Positions 23,970-32,623 of a stretch of 64,000 nucleotides of DNA are shown one piece after another. A program made the position numbers and the translations under genes. The stretch is from assembly GCF_034669705.1 (NCBI RefSeq), contig NZ_JAXMOR010000010.1:62001-126000 (forward strand). The letters are read 5' to 3'. The notes under the pieces are model-generated. The model was not told the DNA's origin. It saw only the letters and a list, made by a program, of their open reading frames with translations, and did not search any database. The stretch comes from Marinovum sp034669705. GTDB lineage: Bacteria; Pseudomonadota; Alphaproteobacteria; Rhodobacterales; Rhodobacteraceae. The stretch's first letter is position 1. The number at the start of each line of letters is the position of its first letter.

Positions 23970-24642
23970 GGGCGGGCCGCGGAGGGCGTCTGCGGGAAGT
24001 GCAGCCTGACGACCGCCTGAGCCTGACGCGCTGACCGCCTCGGCAATCGGCAGCCAGACGCACTTAAAGCCTGTCGGCTCACACCGGACGAGCATGCGCC
24101 GGGCGTGATGCCACCGGACATGTACACGCCAGACTTAAATGAACCCGACGGAAATGCGCCCGAAGGTGGAAGTGGCGTCCGCTCCCCTCGAACGGGCGCC
24201 ACCACCCCGGGCCTGCGCGCGGTGCGCAGGGCACGCAAGACGCGCCGTGCTGCCAAAGCGACCCTGGGCAATGCGCGCAATGATATCGCGCGCCGCACCC
24301 TCGCTGGCCGTTGCAAGCGCTCGTGGCCAGACGCGGGTCGCAGGACCGACCGCCGATCTGGCGGCGACCTCCTGAATGCATCCTCGGCACCCGGATCTCT
24401 TCATAACATGTAAACCCGCATCTGTCAGAGAAAATTGGGGAAAATGCGACCTATCCCGACGGACAGCCTCTGTCGGTGGCAGGTTTCCCTGCCTCTCTCG
24501 CCCGGCGTTTGGGTCCGGCGCGACAGCCTCGCGCAGCGCGCCTCCGCAGCCCGATCACGCCGAATTGCGCGCCGTGGCGCGGCGCGGTGGAACATGCGCG
24601 CGCACAAGGCGTTGTGCCGCCAAGCGTAGAAGAGGAACCGAT
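23970..24642. other. Long gap before the OmpA-family gene
   Basis: No gene is supported in these 670 bases. Several 60-100 codon frames exist on both strands but none has a good ribosome site or a recognised sequence. Between about 24084 and 24150 the DNA is loosely repetitive at 15 bases (one frame reads P-D-x-x-x units). The stretch 24400-24470 is AT-richer and is the likeliest place for the promoter of the following gene. Confidence 0.5.
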
Positions 24643-26631
24643 ATGACCAGAACGACACTGATGAAAAGCACCGCCATGGCGCTGTGCCTTGCGCTGACCG
24701 TTCCCTCGGTCGCCCCGGCCCAGAACATTGACCTGAATGCCCTTCAGGGCGGCGCGGCGCCGTCGGTCGAACAGATCAACGACATGGACCGCGCCTTGCT
24801 GGAGCGGCTGGCGGTGGTGCTCGGGCTCGACGGTGACGCGATGGCCGCAATGGAGCTCGAAGAGCTGCGCATCGCTGTGAAGACGGAGCTTGGCTTGCCG
24901 GTTGACGAGGCGGCCGCCGAGGCCGCTGGAGAGGGTGCCGAGGTTTCTGCCGAAGCCGAAGAGGCCGCGGCAGCGCAGGCCGAGGAGGCCGTTGAGCCAG
25001 CCGTCGAACAGGCCGAGGAATTGGCAGACGATGCCGCCGGGCAGGCCGAGGAGGTCGCCGAACAGGCGGCCGAAGAGGTCGATGGCCTGCGCGAGTCGCT
25101 CGAAGCAGCGCGCGACGCGGCGCAGGAGGATGCCGACACCGAGGCAGAAGCCGAGGCAGAAGCAGAAGCTGAAGCAGAAGCTGAAGCGGAGGCGGAAGCT
25201 GAGGCGGAAGCCGTGGCAGAAGCGGAAGCCGAGGCAGAGGCAGAGGCAGAAGCTGAAGCCGAGGCAGAAGCGGAAGCCGAGGCAGAAGCGGAAGCCGAGG
25301 TGGACACCGAAACCACGGCCGAAGTCGACGTTGAAACCCCGGCCGAGAGCGAACCCGCGACCACCGGGTTGGTCAGCGAAAGCGACATTGACGCCATGGG
25401 CCGGGAGCAACTGCTGGCACTGGCCTCAGACCTCTCGCTCGACATCGGCGCCACCGAGGACCTGACCGAAGCGCAGCTGCGCACCGAGGTGAAAGCCGCG
25501 CTCGGCATGCCGGTCGAAGTAGTCGACGACAGCCAACCGGAGCCGGTGGTCACCGACGGCACGCCAATGGCGGCCGAGGACGACGCCGCGACGGCCGAGG
25601 GCGACGTCGTGGTCGAGACCCTGACCGAGGATGACGTGCGCTCGAGCAGCGAGGAATTCCAGTCCGAGGTCATCGTCGAGCAGCCGGAACAATCCGGCAC
25701 CTCCAATGACGACGATGACGATGACGATGACCGACGTGGGCTGAGCAATGCCGAAACCGCCGCCGCGCTGGGCCTTGGTGTGCTGGCACTGAGCCAGATC
25801 CTCGGCAGCGCCGACGAGGTGGTGTCGAACTCCGGCGACCGCGTGGTCGTGCGCCGCGGCAATGATCTCGAGGTCATCAAGGATGATGATGTGCTGCTGC
25901 GTCGCCCCGGCGCCGAGGTCGAGACCCGCAACTTCGACGATGGCTCGTCGCGCGTCGTCGTCACCCGCCCCGATGGCAGCCAGGTGATCACCGTGCGTTC
26001 GGCAGACGGTACCGTCGTGCGCCGGGTTCAGGTGCGTGCAGACGGCACCCGCATCGTGATCTTCGACGACACCGAACAAGACACCGCCCCGGTCGATGTG
26101 AGCACCCTGCCAGAGCCGCGCCGCGCCCCGGAGGTTACCACCAACGGCCGGTCTGCGCTCGAGGCGGCACTGAATGCGCAACTCGCGGCTGATGTCGACC
26201 GGCGCTTTACCCTGCGCCAGGTGCGACAGATCCGCGAAGTGCGCCACCTGATGCCCGAAGTCACGCTGGACGCGGTCAACTTCCAGACCGGCTCGGCGGT
26301 GATCCAGCCGGTGGAGGCCGAGGAACTGGCCGACCTGGGCACCCAGCTGGCGGATTTCATCGCGGCCAACCCCGACGAGCTGTTCCTCGTCGAAGGTCAT
26401 ACCGATACCGTGGGCGACGCGGCCTACAACCTTGCCCTGTCGGACCGTCGGGCGGAATCGGTGGCTCTCGCGCTGGTGGAATATTTCAACGTGCCGCCGG
26501 AAAACCTGGTGATCCAGGGCTATGGCGAAAGCGACCTGCTGGTGCCGCGCGAAGGCCCGGAGCGCGCCAACCGCCGCGCCACCGTGCGCCGGATCACGCC
26601 GCTGCTGCACCGCGACGCCAGGCTCGACTGA
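24643..26631 (+). CDS. OmpA-family protein with Glu-Ala repeat
   Basis: The 662-residue protein has a signal peptide (to about residue 27), a helical module (M-D-R-A-L-L-E-R-L-A to L-G-L-P-V), an acidic Ala-rich stretch that becomes pure Glu-Ala alternation (about residues 166-221), and a second copy of the helical module (M-G-R-E-Q-L-L-A-L-A to L-G-M-P-V). It then has eight consecutive Asp (about 356), a hydrophobic A-A-L-G-L-G-V-L-A-L segment, beta-rich repeats, and an OmpA peptidoglycan-binding domain (V-N-F-Q-T-G-S-A-V-I, E-G-H-T-D-T-V-G-D, N-R-R-A-T-V-R-R). It probably anchors to peptidoglycan and spans the periplasm. AGAGGA precedes ATG 24643. Confidence 0.88.
   Translation: MTRTTLMKSTAMALCLALTVPSVAPAQNIDLNALQGGAAPSVEQINDMDRALLERLAVVLGLDGDAMAAMELEELRIAVKTELGLPVDEAAAEAAGEGAEVSAEAEEAAAAQAEEAVEPAVEQAEELADDAAGQAEEVAEQAAEEVDGLRESLEAARDAAQEDADTEAEAEAEAEAEAEAEAEAEAEAEAVAEAEAEAEAEAEAEAEAEAEAEAEAEAEVDTETTAEVDVETPAESEPATTGLVSESDIDAMGREQLLALASDLSLDIGATEDLTEAQLRTEVKAALGMPVEVVDDSQPEPVVTDGTPMAAEDDAATAEGDVVVETLTEDDVRSSSEEFQSEVIVEQPEQSGTSNDDDDDDDDRRGLSNAETAAALGLGVLALSQILGSADEVVSNSGDRVVVRRGNDLEVIKDDDVLLRRPGAEVETRNFDDGSSRVVVTRPDGSQVITVRSADGTVVRRVQVRADGTRIVIFDDTEQDTAPVDVSTLPEPRRAPEVTTNGRSALEAALNAQLAADVDRRFTLRQVRQIREVRHLMPEVTLDAVNFQTGSAVIQPVEAEELADLGTQLADFIAANPDELFLVEGHTDTVGDAAYNLALSDRRAESVALALVEYFNVPPENLVIQGYGESDLLVPREGPERANRRATVRRITPLLHRDARLD
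25138..25305 (+). repeat. Hexanucleotide repeat encoding Glu-Ala
   Basis: Alternating GAG/GAA and GCA/GCT/GCC/GCG codons form about 28 Glu-Ala pairs, interrupted once by Val. The wobble bases vary while the peptide stays the same, so the protein sequence is selected. Such tracts are expected to vary in length between strains. Confidence 0.85.
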
Positions 26632-26651
26632 GCCGCGCCTCTCGGACACCG

Positions 26652-26679
26652 AAAGCCCCGCGGAATCCCGCGGGGCTTT
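26652..26679. terminator. Bidirectional terminator between the OmpA-family and M48 genes
   Basis: Perfect 12-bp stem AAAGCCCCGCGG / CCGCGGGGCTTT with loop AATC, followed by TTCGTTT on the plus side and preceded by A-rich bases for the minus side. Confidence 0.88.
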
Positions 26680-26692
26680 TTCGTTTCAGAGG

Positions 26693-27412
26693 TCATCTCA
26701 GCCCGGCGGCCACCCGGCGCACGGTCTCGATCCGCGCGCCATTGGGCGGATGGGTGCCGAGGAACCGGTTGCCGGGGTCCGGGATGCGGGTAAAGAACTC
26801 GGCCCCGCGCACCGGGTTGAAGCCGGCCTTGTGGGCGATGATGGTGCCGATCGCATCGGCCTCGAGCTCAAAATCCTTGGTGAAGCTGCGCCGTCCGATC
26901 GCCGCCCCCAATTCCAGCCCGGCCGAGATCGCGCCACTGTCACCGCCAGAGATCGCCCCGGCCGCGCGGCCGAAGATCTCCGAACCCAGCGTCGCATTGC
27001 GCTGCGCTCGCTCGATATGGCCGCCGATGTGATGGGCCGCCTCGTGCCCCATGACAAAGGCCAGCTCGTCGGCATTGCGCACGGCGAGGATCAGCCCGAG
27101 GTTGAAGGCGATGATCGGCCGGCCCTGCCGGTCGAGCGTGTGAAAGGCATTGGGGGCCTGGCCCGGCCGATCGTCGACCACGATCTGGAAATCGCAGGGT
27201 CCGCGCCGGCGCACCCGGCGGCATTCGGCCTCGGCCACCGGCTCGACGGCCTCGACCACGGCGACGAACTGCCGCGCCGCGGCATCGGCGCGTCGCTGCA
27301 CCTGCGCATCGCTCAGCGGCGCGTCGGCCTCGTCCGGCAGCGGCGGCAGAGGCGCAATCGCGGCACAGGCCGAGAGAAACAGGGTGAAGAAGAGAAGCGA
27401 AAAACGAGTCAT
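26693..27412 (-). CDS. M48-family zinc metalloprotease lipoprotein
   Basis: The 239-residue protein starts with a lipoprotein signal peptide (lipobox L-S-A-C at residues 13-16), then has an M48 peptidase domain with H-E-A-A-H-H-I-G-G-H in the middle and the distal Glu in F-E-L-E-A-D-A-I-G. Relatives of this size (Loi/BepA-like) act in outer-membrane quality control or cleave lipoproteins in the periplasm. Its substrate here is unknown. It converges on the OmpA-family gene. Confidence 0.9.
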   Translation of the reverse strand: MTRFSLLFFTLFLSACAAIAPLPPLPDEADAPLSDAQVQRRADAAARQFVAVVEAVEPVAEAECRRVRRRGPCDFQIVVDDRPGQAPNAFHTLDRQGRPIIAFNLGLILAVRNADELAFVMGHEAAHHIGGHIERAQRNATLGSEIFGRAAGAISGGDSGAISAGLELGAAIGRRSFTKDFELEADAIGTIIAHKAGFNPVRGAEFFTRIPDPGNRFLGTHPPNGARIETVRRVAAGLR

Positions 27413-27536
27413 ATCACCCAGAACCTAGGGCGCGGCACCGGCAGGGACCAGACAGGAAAAATGCGCAAGGCGGGGAATTGCCTGTTCCGGCACCGCATCC
27501 GGTTGCAAATGCCCTGCCAGCCTTTAGTCTGGGGCC

Positions 27537-27776
27537 ATGTTCACGATCGAGCACGAATTCGATGCCACGGTGGTCACGCTGGTGGATGAGGGCGCGGCAC
27601 CGCTGCAGGAGGATGTCGTCGTCAACGGCTTTGCCGAATGCATCACCGTCGAGCAATACGACCCGCGCGAGGACCGTGTTCACACGATCACCCTGTCGAT
27701 TGCCCAGATGCGCGATCTGGCCACCGCCATCGACCTGCCCGAAGGCGTCTATCGCCGGGCCGGCAAAGCCGAGTGA
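27537..27776 (+). CDS. Conserved small hypothetical protein
   Basis: A 79-residue, acidic, probably soluble protein with alternating hydrophobic residues (F-T-I-E-H-E-F-D-A-T-V-V-T-L-V-D) that suggest beta strands, and a C-terminal helix (I-A-Q-M-R-D-L-A-T-A-I-D-L-P-E-G). I recognise no family. Codon use matches its neighbours and the frame closes just before a nitroreductase gene, so it is likely real. Confidence 0.6.
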   Translation: MFTIEHEFDATVVTLVDEGAAPLQEDVVVNGFAECITVEQYDPREDRVHTITLSIAQMRDLATAIDLPEGVYRRAGKAE

Positions 27777-27855
27777 GCGGGCCGCGGCACCACGCCCGGG
27801 CTTGAAAACCCCGCCCCGACAGGTGACATAAGCGGCGACACGTCAGGAGAGCCGC

Positions 27856-28434
27856 ATGCCCGATCCCAACCCCGCCGCCGTCGATTTTCTGCTCAGCCGC
27901 CGCTCGCGCCCGGCCAAGACGCTGCAGGCGCCGGCGCCGGACCGCGCGGCACTGGCGCCGATGCTCACCGCCGCCCTGCGCAGCCCCGATCACGGCAAGC
28001 TTGAACCCTGGCGGCTGATCGTGCTGGAGCGCGCCGCGCTGGCCCGGCTGGCCGACCTCGCGGTGGCACGCGGCAGGGCGCTCGGCCTCGACCCCGAGCA
28101 GGTCGAGAAGACCCGCACCAGCTATGCCGACAGCCCGCTGGCGGTGGCCGTGGTGTCCTGCCCGGTGGCGTCGGAGAAGGTGCCGGAGGTCGAACAGCTC
28201 TATTCCGCCGGCGCCGTCTGTCTGGCGCTGCTCAACGCGGCGCTGGCCTCGGGCTGGGGGGCGAACTGGCTCTCGGGCTGGGCCAGCCATGACCGCGGCT
28301 TCGTCGAAGCGGGCCTGCAGCTGGCGCCTGGCGAGAGCGTCGCCGGCATCATCCACATCGGCACCGAGCGCGCCGCCCCGCCCGAACGGCCACGCCCCGA
28401 CCCCGCCGCCAAGATCACCTGGATGGACCAATGA
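27856..28434 (+). CDS. Nitroreductase-family protein (YdjA-like)
   Basis: The 192-residue protein has the FMN-binding nitroreductase plan: F-L-L-S-R-R-S-R-P near the start, a central A-L-R-S-P-D-H-G-K-L-E-P-W-R-L-I-V segment, and S-A-G-A-V-C-L-A-L-L-N-A-A-L-A-S-G-W-G-A-N-W near residue 117. The D-H-G-K-L-x-P-W-R motif marks the small YdjA-like group, which reduce nitro compounds or quinones with NAD(P)H. Its stop overlaps the start of the EI24 gene by 4 bases. Confidence 0.87.
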   Translation: MPDPNPAAVDFLLSRRSRPAKTLQAPAPDRAALAPMLTAALRSPDHGKLEPWRLIVLERAALARLADLAVARGRALGLDPEQVEKTRTSYADSPLAVAVVSCPVASEKVPEVEQLYSAGAVCLALLNAALASGWGANWLSGWASHDRGFVEAGLQLAPGESVAGIIHIGTERAAPPERPRPDPAAKITWMDQ

Positions 28435-29120
28435 TCTTCGCCGCCTTCCTCAAGTCACTGAGCCAGCTCAGCGATTCGCGCTTTCGCAAGGTGCTGTGGA
28501 TGGGCATCGGGCTGACCGTGGCGCTGCTTTTTGGGGCCTATGCCGGGCTGCTCTGGGTGATCGAATGGCTCACCGGCGAGAGCATGACCCTGCCGCTGGT
28601 CGGCGAGGTCACCTGGGTGGGCGACCTGCTCGGCGTCGGCTCGCTGATCTTCATGATCGTGCTCTCGGTCTTTCTGATGATCCCGGTGGCCTCGGCGATC
28701 ACCTCGCTGTTTCTCGACGAGGTGGCGCAGGCGGTCGAAGACCGCCACTACCCCGGCCTGCCCCCTGCCACCCCGGTGCCCTTCGCCGATGCGGCGCGCG
28801 ACACCATCAGCTTTCTCGGGCTGCTGATCGGGGCCAACCTGCTGGCCTTCGTGCTCTACGTCTTCTTTCCGCCGGCGACGCCCTTCATCTTCTGGGGGAT
28901 GAACGGCTTTCTGCTGGGGCGGGAGTATTTCACCCTCGCCGCCATGCGCCGGATCGGCCGGGAGGGCGCGCGGACGATGCGCCGCAAGCACGCCTCGACG
29001 ATCTGGATTGCCGGCATCCTGATGGCGATGCCGCTCAGCGTGCCGATCGTCAACCTGCTGGTGCCGATCCTGGGCGCCGCCACCTTCACCCATATCTACC
29101 ACGTGCTGTCACGGCGGTAG
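28431..29120 (+). CDS. EI24/CysZ-like membrane protein
   Basis: The 229-residue protein has a family-typical N-terminal F-L-K-S-L-S-Q-L-S-D, about five hydrophobic segments and the F-L-D-E-V-A-Q-A-V-E-D-R-H-Y-P-G-L loop, followed by the N-G-F-L-L-G-R-E-Y-F motif. E. coli CysZ in this superfamily is a sulfate transporter; nearby sulfur genes are absent here, so transport of sulfate is only a possibility. The ATG overlaps the nitroreductase stop (ATGA), so the two are translationally coupled. Confidence 0.87.
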   Translation: MIFAAFLKSLSQLSDSRFRKVLWMGIGLTVALLFGAYAGLLWVIEWLTGESMTLPLVGEVTWVGDLLGVGSLIFMIVLSVFLMIPVASAITSLFLDEVAQAVEDRHYPGLPPATPVPFADAARDTISFLGLLIGANLLAFVLYVFFPPATPFIFWGMNGFLLGREYFTLAAMRRIGREGARTMRRKHASTIWIAGILMAMPLSVPIVNLLVPILGAATFTHIYHVLSRR

Positions 29121-29191
29121 GCGCCTCGCCTTGGCGGGCCGAGGGGTCGGCTCGACGGGGGCGCGTGCCTTGGCCCCCGAGGTGACAAGAC

Positions 29192-29737
29192 TTACCGGTA
29201 GAGCCCGACGCCATGCATCCAATGCACATCGTGATAGACGAAGGTGCCGGTCATCTCGGGGCTGTAGCCGCTGAGCCGCCTGATCTGAAAGGCCCGTTCC
29301 GGCATCCGGAGCGACGGGCGCCGGATATTGAATTTCACCGCCGGGTCAAAGCCCCTGGGACCGTAGTACCGATCGTTGCCTTCCAGAAAGACCATCGGCG
29401 CGCCAAGCCGTTCCGCCTCGCCCATCGCGGCCTCGATCAGGCGGGTGCCAAGGCCGTTGCCCTGAACGTCGGGACGGACGCCCAGCGGTGTCAGCACCGT
29501 CACGTCGAGCAGCCGCTCCCAGGTATCGAGCCAGGCGTGAGACAGCATGACATGGCCCTTGACCGTATCCTTCTCGTCGACGGCAACGAGCGACACGACA
29601 GGAAAGGCCGCGTCCAGATGCCTCAGGTCGTCGACAAGGTCGGAGACGGCGGCATCCCCGTCGAACGCCGCGACATGCAAGGCGCGCACCGCGTCGTGAT
29701 CGGCGGGCCTTTCGGCGCGTATCAGGTCATGCGTCAT
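29192..29737 (-). CDS. GNAT-family N-acetyltransferase
   Basis: The 181-residue product starts at the ATG complementary to 29735-29737, which has GGAGG on the minus strand; the frame continues upstream to 29785 with no support. It has the GNAT acetyl-CoA loop V-R-P-D-V-Q-G-N-G-L-G-T-R-L-I near the centre, then G-A-P-M-V-F-L-E-G-N-D-R-Y-Y-G-P-R-G-F. This is the YhbS-like subgroup. The substrate is unknown. Confidence 0.85.
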   Translation of the reverse strand: MTHDLIRAERPADHDAVRALHVAAFDGDAAVSDLVDDLRHLDAAFPVVSLVAVDEKDTVKGHVMLSHAWLDTWERLLDVTVLTPLGVRPDVQGNGLGTRLIEAAMGEAERLGAPMVFLEGNDRYYGPRGFDPAVKFNIRRPSLRMPERAFQIRRLSGYSPEMTGTFVYHDVHWMHGVGLYR

Positions 29738-30184
29738 CACCAAGCCTCCTCCCACGCGGTCCACCCACCGCCCCACCGGCCGCATGTACCGTCCGCTGCC
29801 GTGCCGCTCACGCCAAACCCGGTGCGAAAGCCGCGCCCGGCAAAGTCGGGAGCCTTTGGAGACGCTCTTACGACACCTGCGCCGTTTGGCCTGCGAGTAA
29901 GCCGCCGGGGTCGGCTGACGCCGCTGCGCCTTCAGCCGGAGCGCGTCAGGAGCTGCAAAGCCGCGATGTCCCGCCCGAGCGTGCGATCAAGCGGGACTTT
30001 TCGGTGCAGCGCGCACAGCTGCGCTTCGCGAAGAGCCGTGAGGTGACCGGGCCCCTGCGGGTTGCCCGGCGTGTCGCAGGATCGGCAAGAGCCTTTCGGG
30101 ACCGCGATCACATCCCGGCGACCGCAGAAGACCGGCCCGTTGGTGGCCGGTCGCAGCCCGTGTCACGGCCAGCCTCGGCGCGGC
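29738..30184. other. Gap with no clear gene
   Basis: About 450 bases in which no open frame has a recognisable product or ribosome site. A perfect 8-bp inverted repeat, GACCGGCC (30130-30137) and GGCCGGTC (30145-30152), lies downstream of the oxygenase stop on the minus strand and could be its terminator, with a short TTCT tail. Confidence 0.5.
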
Positions 30185-31183
30185 TCACTTCTTGCCGAAA
30201 TTCGCCCCCAGCCGCATCTGGATATAGTCATGCGCGGTCATCGGTTCGTATTTCCCTTCGGGGCCTGCCAGCATCGTGTCCATGTTCGCCTGGGCGAAAT
30301 AGGCGATGGAATAGCGCGGGCCGAGCGACTCCTGCGGCTTGGGCATCCGCACCCGGTGCAGGTTCGACAGCAGTTTGTCATCCGACCAGCGCATCAGCAT
30401 GTCGCCGATGTTGCAGGTGATCACCCCGCCGATCGGCGGCACGTCGGTCCATTGCGTGGCACGGCCCTTTTCGTCCTTGCCGGGGCAGACCTGAAGCCCG
30501 CCTTGCCCGTGCTTCTGGTGGAGCAGCGTCAGGCAGTCGAAATCGGTATGCGCCCCGGCGCGCCAGAAGCGGAAATCCTCGGGCTTGGCGTCTTCCATCC
30601 CGAGATAGTGGATCAGCCGCAGGGTGGACTGGTATTCGGGCGTGTCGGGGGTGTGGCCGTCGGTGAAGAACCCCGGCGGAAACGACAACCGCGCGGCGAA
30701 GCAGTCGAGCACCTTCATCGCCACCGCCCAGTTGTGCCGCTCGAAGGCCAGCATGGTCTCCTTGAAGCCGAACAGCTCCTTGCCAGTGGGCCAGAGGTCG
30801 CGCATCCGCGGCAGGGTGATCTGGTAGCTTTCCTTGCGGTCGGCGGTGCCGGTCGAGGGGCGCACCTGCGCCATGTATTCCCAGCCGGCGTTGGTGCCGG
30901 GTTTGAGCGGATATTGCTCCTTGGTGGCGGTGGGCATCTCGAAGAAGCCCTCTGACAAGGCGAAGGCGTCATTGATCAGGCCCTGCGGGATGCCGTGGTT
31001 CACCAGCTGGAAAAAGCCGATGCCGGTGGCGGCCTCCCAGAGCGCGTCGGTGATCTCGTCGCGGCGGTTGAAATAGTCGGACATGTCGATCTGCGGGATG
31101 TCCCGGTTGATCTCCTCGCCATAGGCGCCCATGCCGGCCTCTTTGGTCAGCTCGGCAAGATCATGTTGTTTCGCTGTGCTCAT
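30185..31183 (-). CDS. Isopenicillin-N-synthase-like Fe(II)/2OG oxygenase
   Basis: The 332-residue protein has the DIOX_N start (I-P-Q-I-D-M-S-D-Y) and the 2OG-Fe(II) core: H-x-D in R-A-G-A-H-T-D-F-D-C-L-T-L-L, a distal His in L-L-S-N-L-H-R-V, and the R-x-S motif in P-R-Y-S-I-A-Y-F. Such cytosolic enzymes oxidise small molecules. It closes a minus-strand run that includes an amidohydrolase and an ABC importer, so its substrate is probably a nucleobase-like compound; that is inference. The start used here (M-S-T-A-K-Q) has an AGGAGACCAAGGA leader; the frame extends 10 codons further. Confidence 0.88.
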   Translation of the reverse strand: MSTAKQHDLAELTKEAGMGAYGEEINRDIPQIDMSDYFNRRDEITDALWEAATGIGFFQLVNHGIPQGLINDAFALSEGFFEMPTATKEQYPLKPGTNAGWEYMAQVRPSTGTADRKESYQITLPRMRDLWPTGKELFGFKETMLAFERHNWAVAMKVLDCFAARLSFPPGFFTDGHTPDTPEYQSTLRLIHYLGMEDAKPEDFRFWRAGAHTDFDCLTLLHQKHGQGGLQVCPGKDEKGRATQWTDVPPIGGVITCNIGDMLMRWSDDKLLSNLHRVRMPKPQESLGPRYSIAYFAQANMDTMLAGPEGKYEPMTAHDYIQMRLGANFGKK

Positions 31184-31258
31184 TCCTTGGTCTCCTTGGG
31201 GTAAGGGGAGCAATGACCGACGCCACCGTGGCGCTGACAGCTTCTACTCCGGGTCAAT

Positions 31259-32623
31259 TCAGGCGGGCTCCGGTTCCGGGGCGCGGGCGAGCCGGGCGGT
31301 AAGGCGGGCCGCGTCCTCGGACAGAGTGCCGAGGTCGAGGCCGGGCAGCTGCCCGTCGCGCACCACAATGCGGCCACCGATGAGGCTGTGGCGGACCCGG
31401 GCGGCGCCGGTCACCACGGGGGCGGTGGCCGGGTCGTGCAGGCCGAAGTTGCGCGGCGCGGACAGATCAAAGAGCGCGATATCGGCCGCCATGCCGGGCG
31501 CGAGCGCGCCGATGGCGGGCAGCCCCAGCGCCCGCGCGCCGCCCATCGTCGCCCAGTGCAGGGCGGTCGCCGGGTCGATCGCCGGCACACCCTGGGAGGC
31601 GCGGTGCAGCGTGAAGGCGCTGTAGAGCGCGGCGCCCATGTCGGCGGCCTCGTTGGCGCCGGCACCGTCCACCGCCAGCGACACCACGCCGCCGGCGCGG
31701 TGCAGGGCCGGAGCAGGCGCGATCCCCGAGCCGAGGCGCGCATTGGCCTGCGGGCAATGCGCCATCGCCGTGCCGGACTCGGCCAGCAGCGCGACCTCCT
31801 CGGGGCTGAGATCGACCAGATGGGCGAACCACACATCCTCGCCCAGCCAGCCGCAATCTGCGAGCCACGGCACCGGGCGCTGGCCGAACGCGCGCAGGGT
31901 CTGGGCGGCATAGGCGGTGTTTTCCGACAGATGCGCGTGCAGCCGCAGGCCAAGCCGGCGGGCCTCCTGCGCGATCTCGGGCAAGGCGTCGGGCGCGAAG
32001 TTGAAATTCGGCGTCGTCGGGGCGCAGGCCACCCGCGTCAGTGCCGCCTCCGATGGGTCATGCCAGCGCCCCGCCGCGCGGGCGATCCCGTCGAGAAAGG
32101 CCGCCACGCTCTCGGTCGGGGCGGGTGGCACGCCGGGCCCGAAATCGCGGCCCCGCGCCATGCCGCCACGGGCCAGCACAAAACGCAGGCCCAGACGCCG
32201 GGCCTCGTCAAACAGCACCTCTGCCGGGTCATAATCGTAGCGGTCGGAGAACACGTAGTGATGGTCGCAGACCGTGGTCGCGCCGCTCAACGCCAGCTCG
32301 GCCAGACCGATCCGTGCCGAGATCCGCAGCGCCTCTTCGTCGAGCCGCGGCCAATAGGTATAGGGCACCGCCTCGAGCCAGGCATCGAGCGCACTGTTGA
32401 GGGCCAGCCCTTTGAGCGCCGACTGGAACAGGTGGTGATGGGTGTTCACCAGCCCCGGCGCCACCACGCAGCCGGTGGCATCCAGCACCTCTTCGCCGGG
32501 GCGCGGGGTGAGCGCGCCGATCTCGGCGATCCGGCCGTCCGCCACGCGGATGGCGCCAGTCAGACGGGTGCCGGCGGCATCGCCGATCCAGCCGTGGGCG
32601 ATATTGGCGATCAGCAGGCTCAT
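31259..32623 (-). CDS. 8-oxoguanine/guanine-type amidohydrolase (deaminase)
   Basis: The 454-residue protein is a metal-dependent amidohydrolase with the N-terminal beta domain, the metal motif N-T-H-H-H-L-F-Q near residue 60, a second His in A-H-L-S-E-N, a third His in F-A-H-L-V-D, and the metal Asp in V-D-G-A-G-A-N-E. The Q-S-A-L-K-G-L-A-L-N-S-A-L-D-A-W-L pattern points to the 8-oxoguanine deaminase/isoxanthopterin deaminase branch. It hydrolyses an exocyclic amino group of a purine- or pterin-like base. Its start overlaps the permease stop by 4 bases. Confidence 0.86.
   Translation of the reverse strand: MSLLIANIAHGWIGDAAGTRLTGAIRVADGRIAEIGALTPRPGEEVLDATGCVVAPGLVNTHHHLFQSALKGLALNSALDAWLEAVPYTYWPRLDEEALRISARIGLAELALSGATTVCDHHYVFSDRYDYDPAEVLFDEARRLGLRFVLARGGMARGRDFGPGVPPAPTESVAAFLDGIARAAGRWHDPSEAALTRVACAPTTPNFNFAPDALPEIAQEARRLGLRLHAHLSENTAYAAQTLRAFGQRPVPWLADCGWLGEDVWFAHLVDLSPEEVALLAESGTAMAHCPQANARLGSGIAPAPALHRAGGVVSLAVDGAGANEAADMGAALYSAFTLHRASQGVPAIDPATALHWATMGGARALGLPAIGALAPGMAADIALFDLSAPRNFGLHDPATAPVVTGAARVRHSLIGGRIVVRDGQLPGLDLGTLSEDAARLTARLARAPEPEPA

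Noticed and set aside
24105..24413. Short plus-strand frame with P-D-x-x-x repeats
   Set aside because: No ribosome site, becomes Arg-rich high-GC noise after 30 residues, and has no recognised homologue.
24744..25991. Minus-strand Ser/Ala frame opposite the OmpA-family gene
   Set aside because: It mirrors the Glu-Ala and acidic codons; the plus-strand protein has a signal peptide and OmpA domain.
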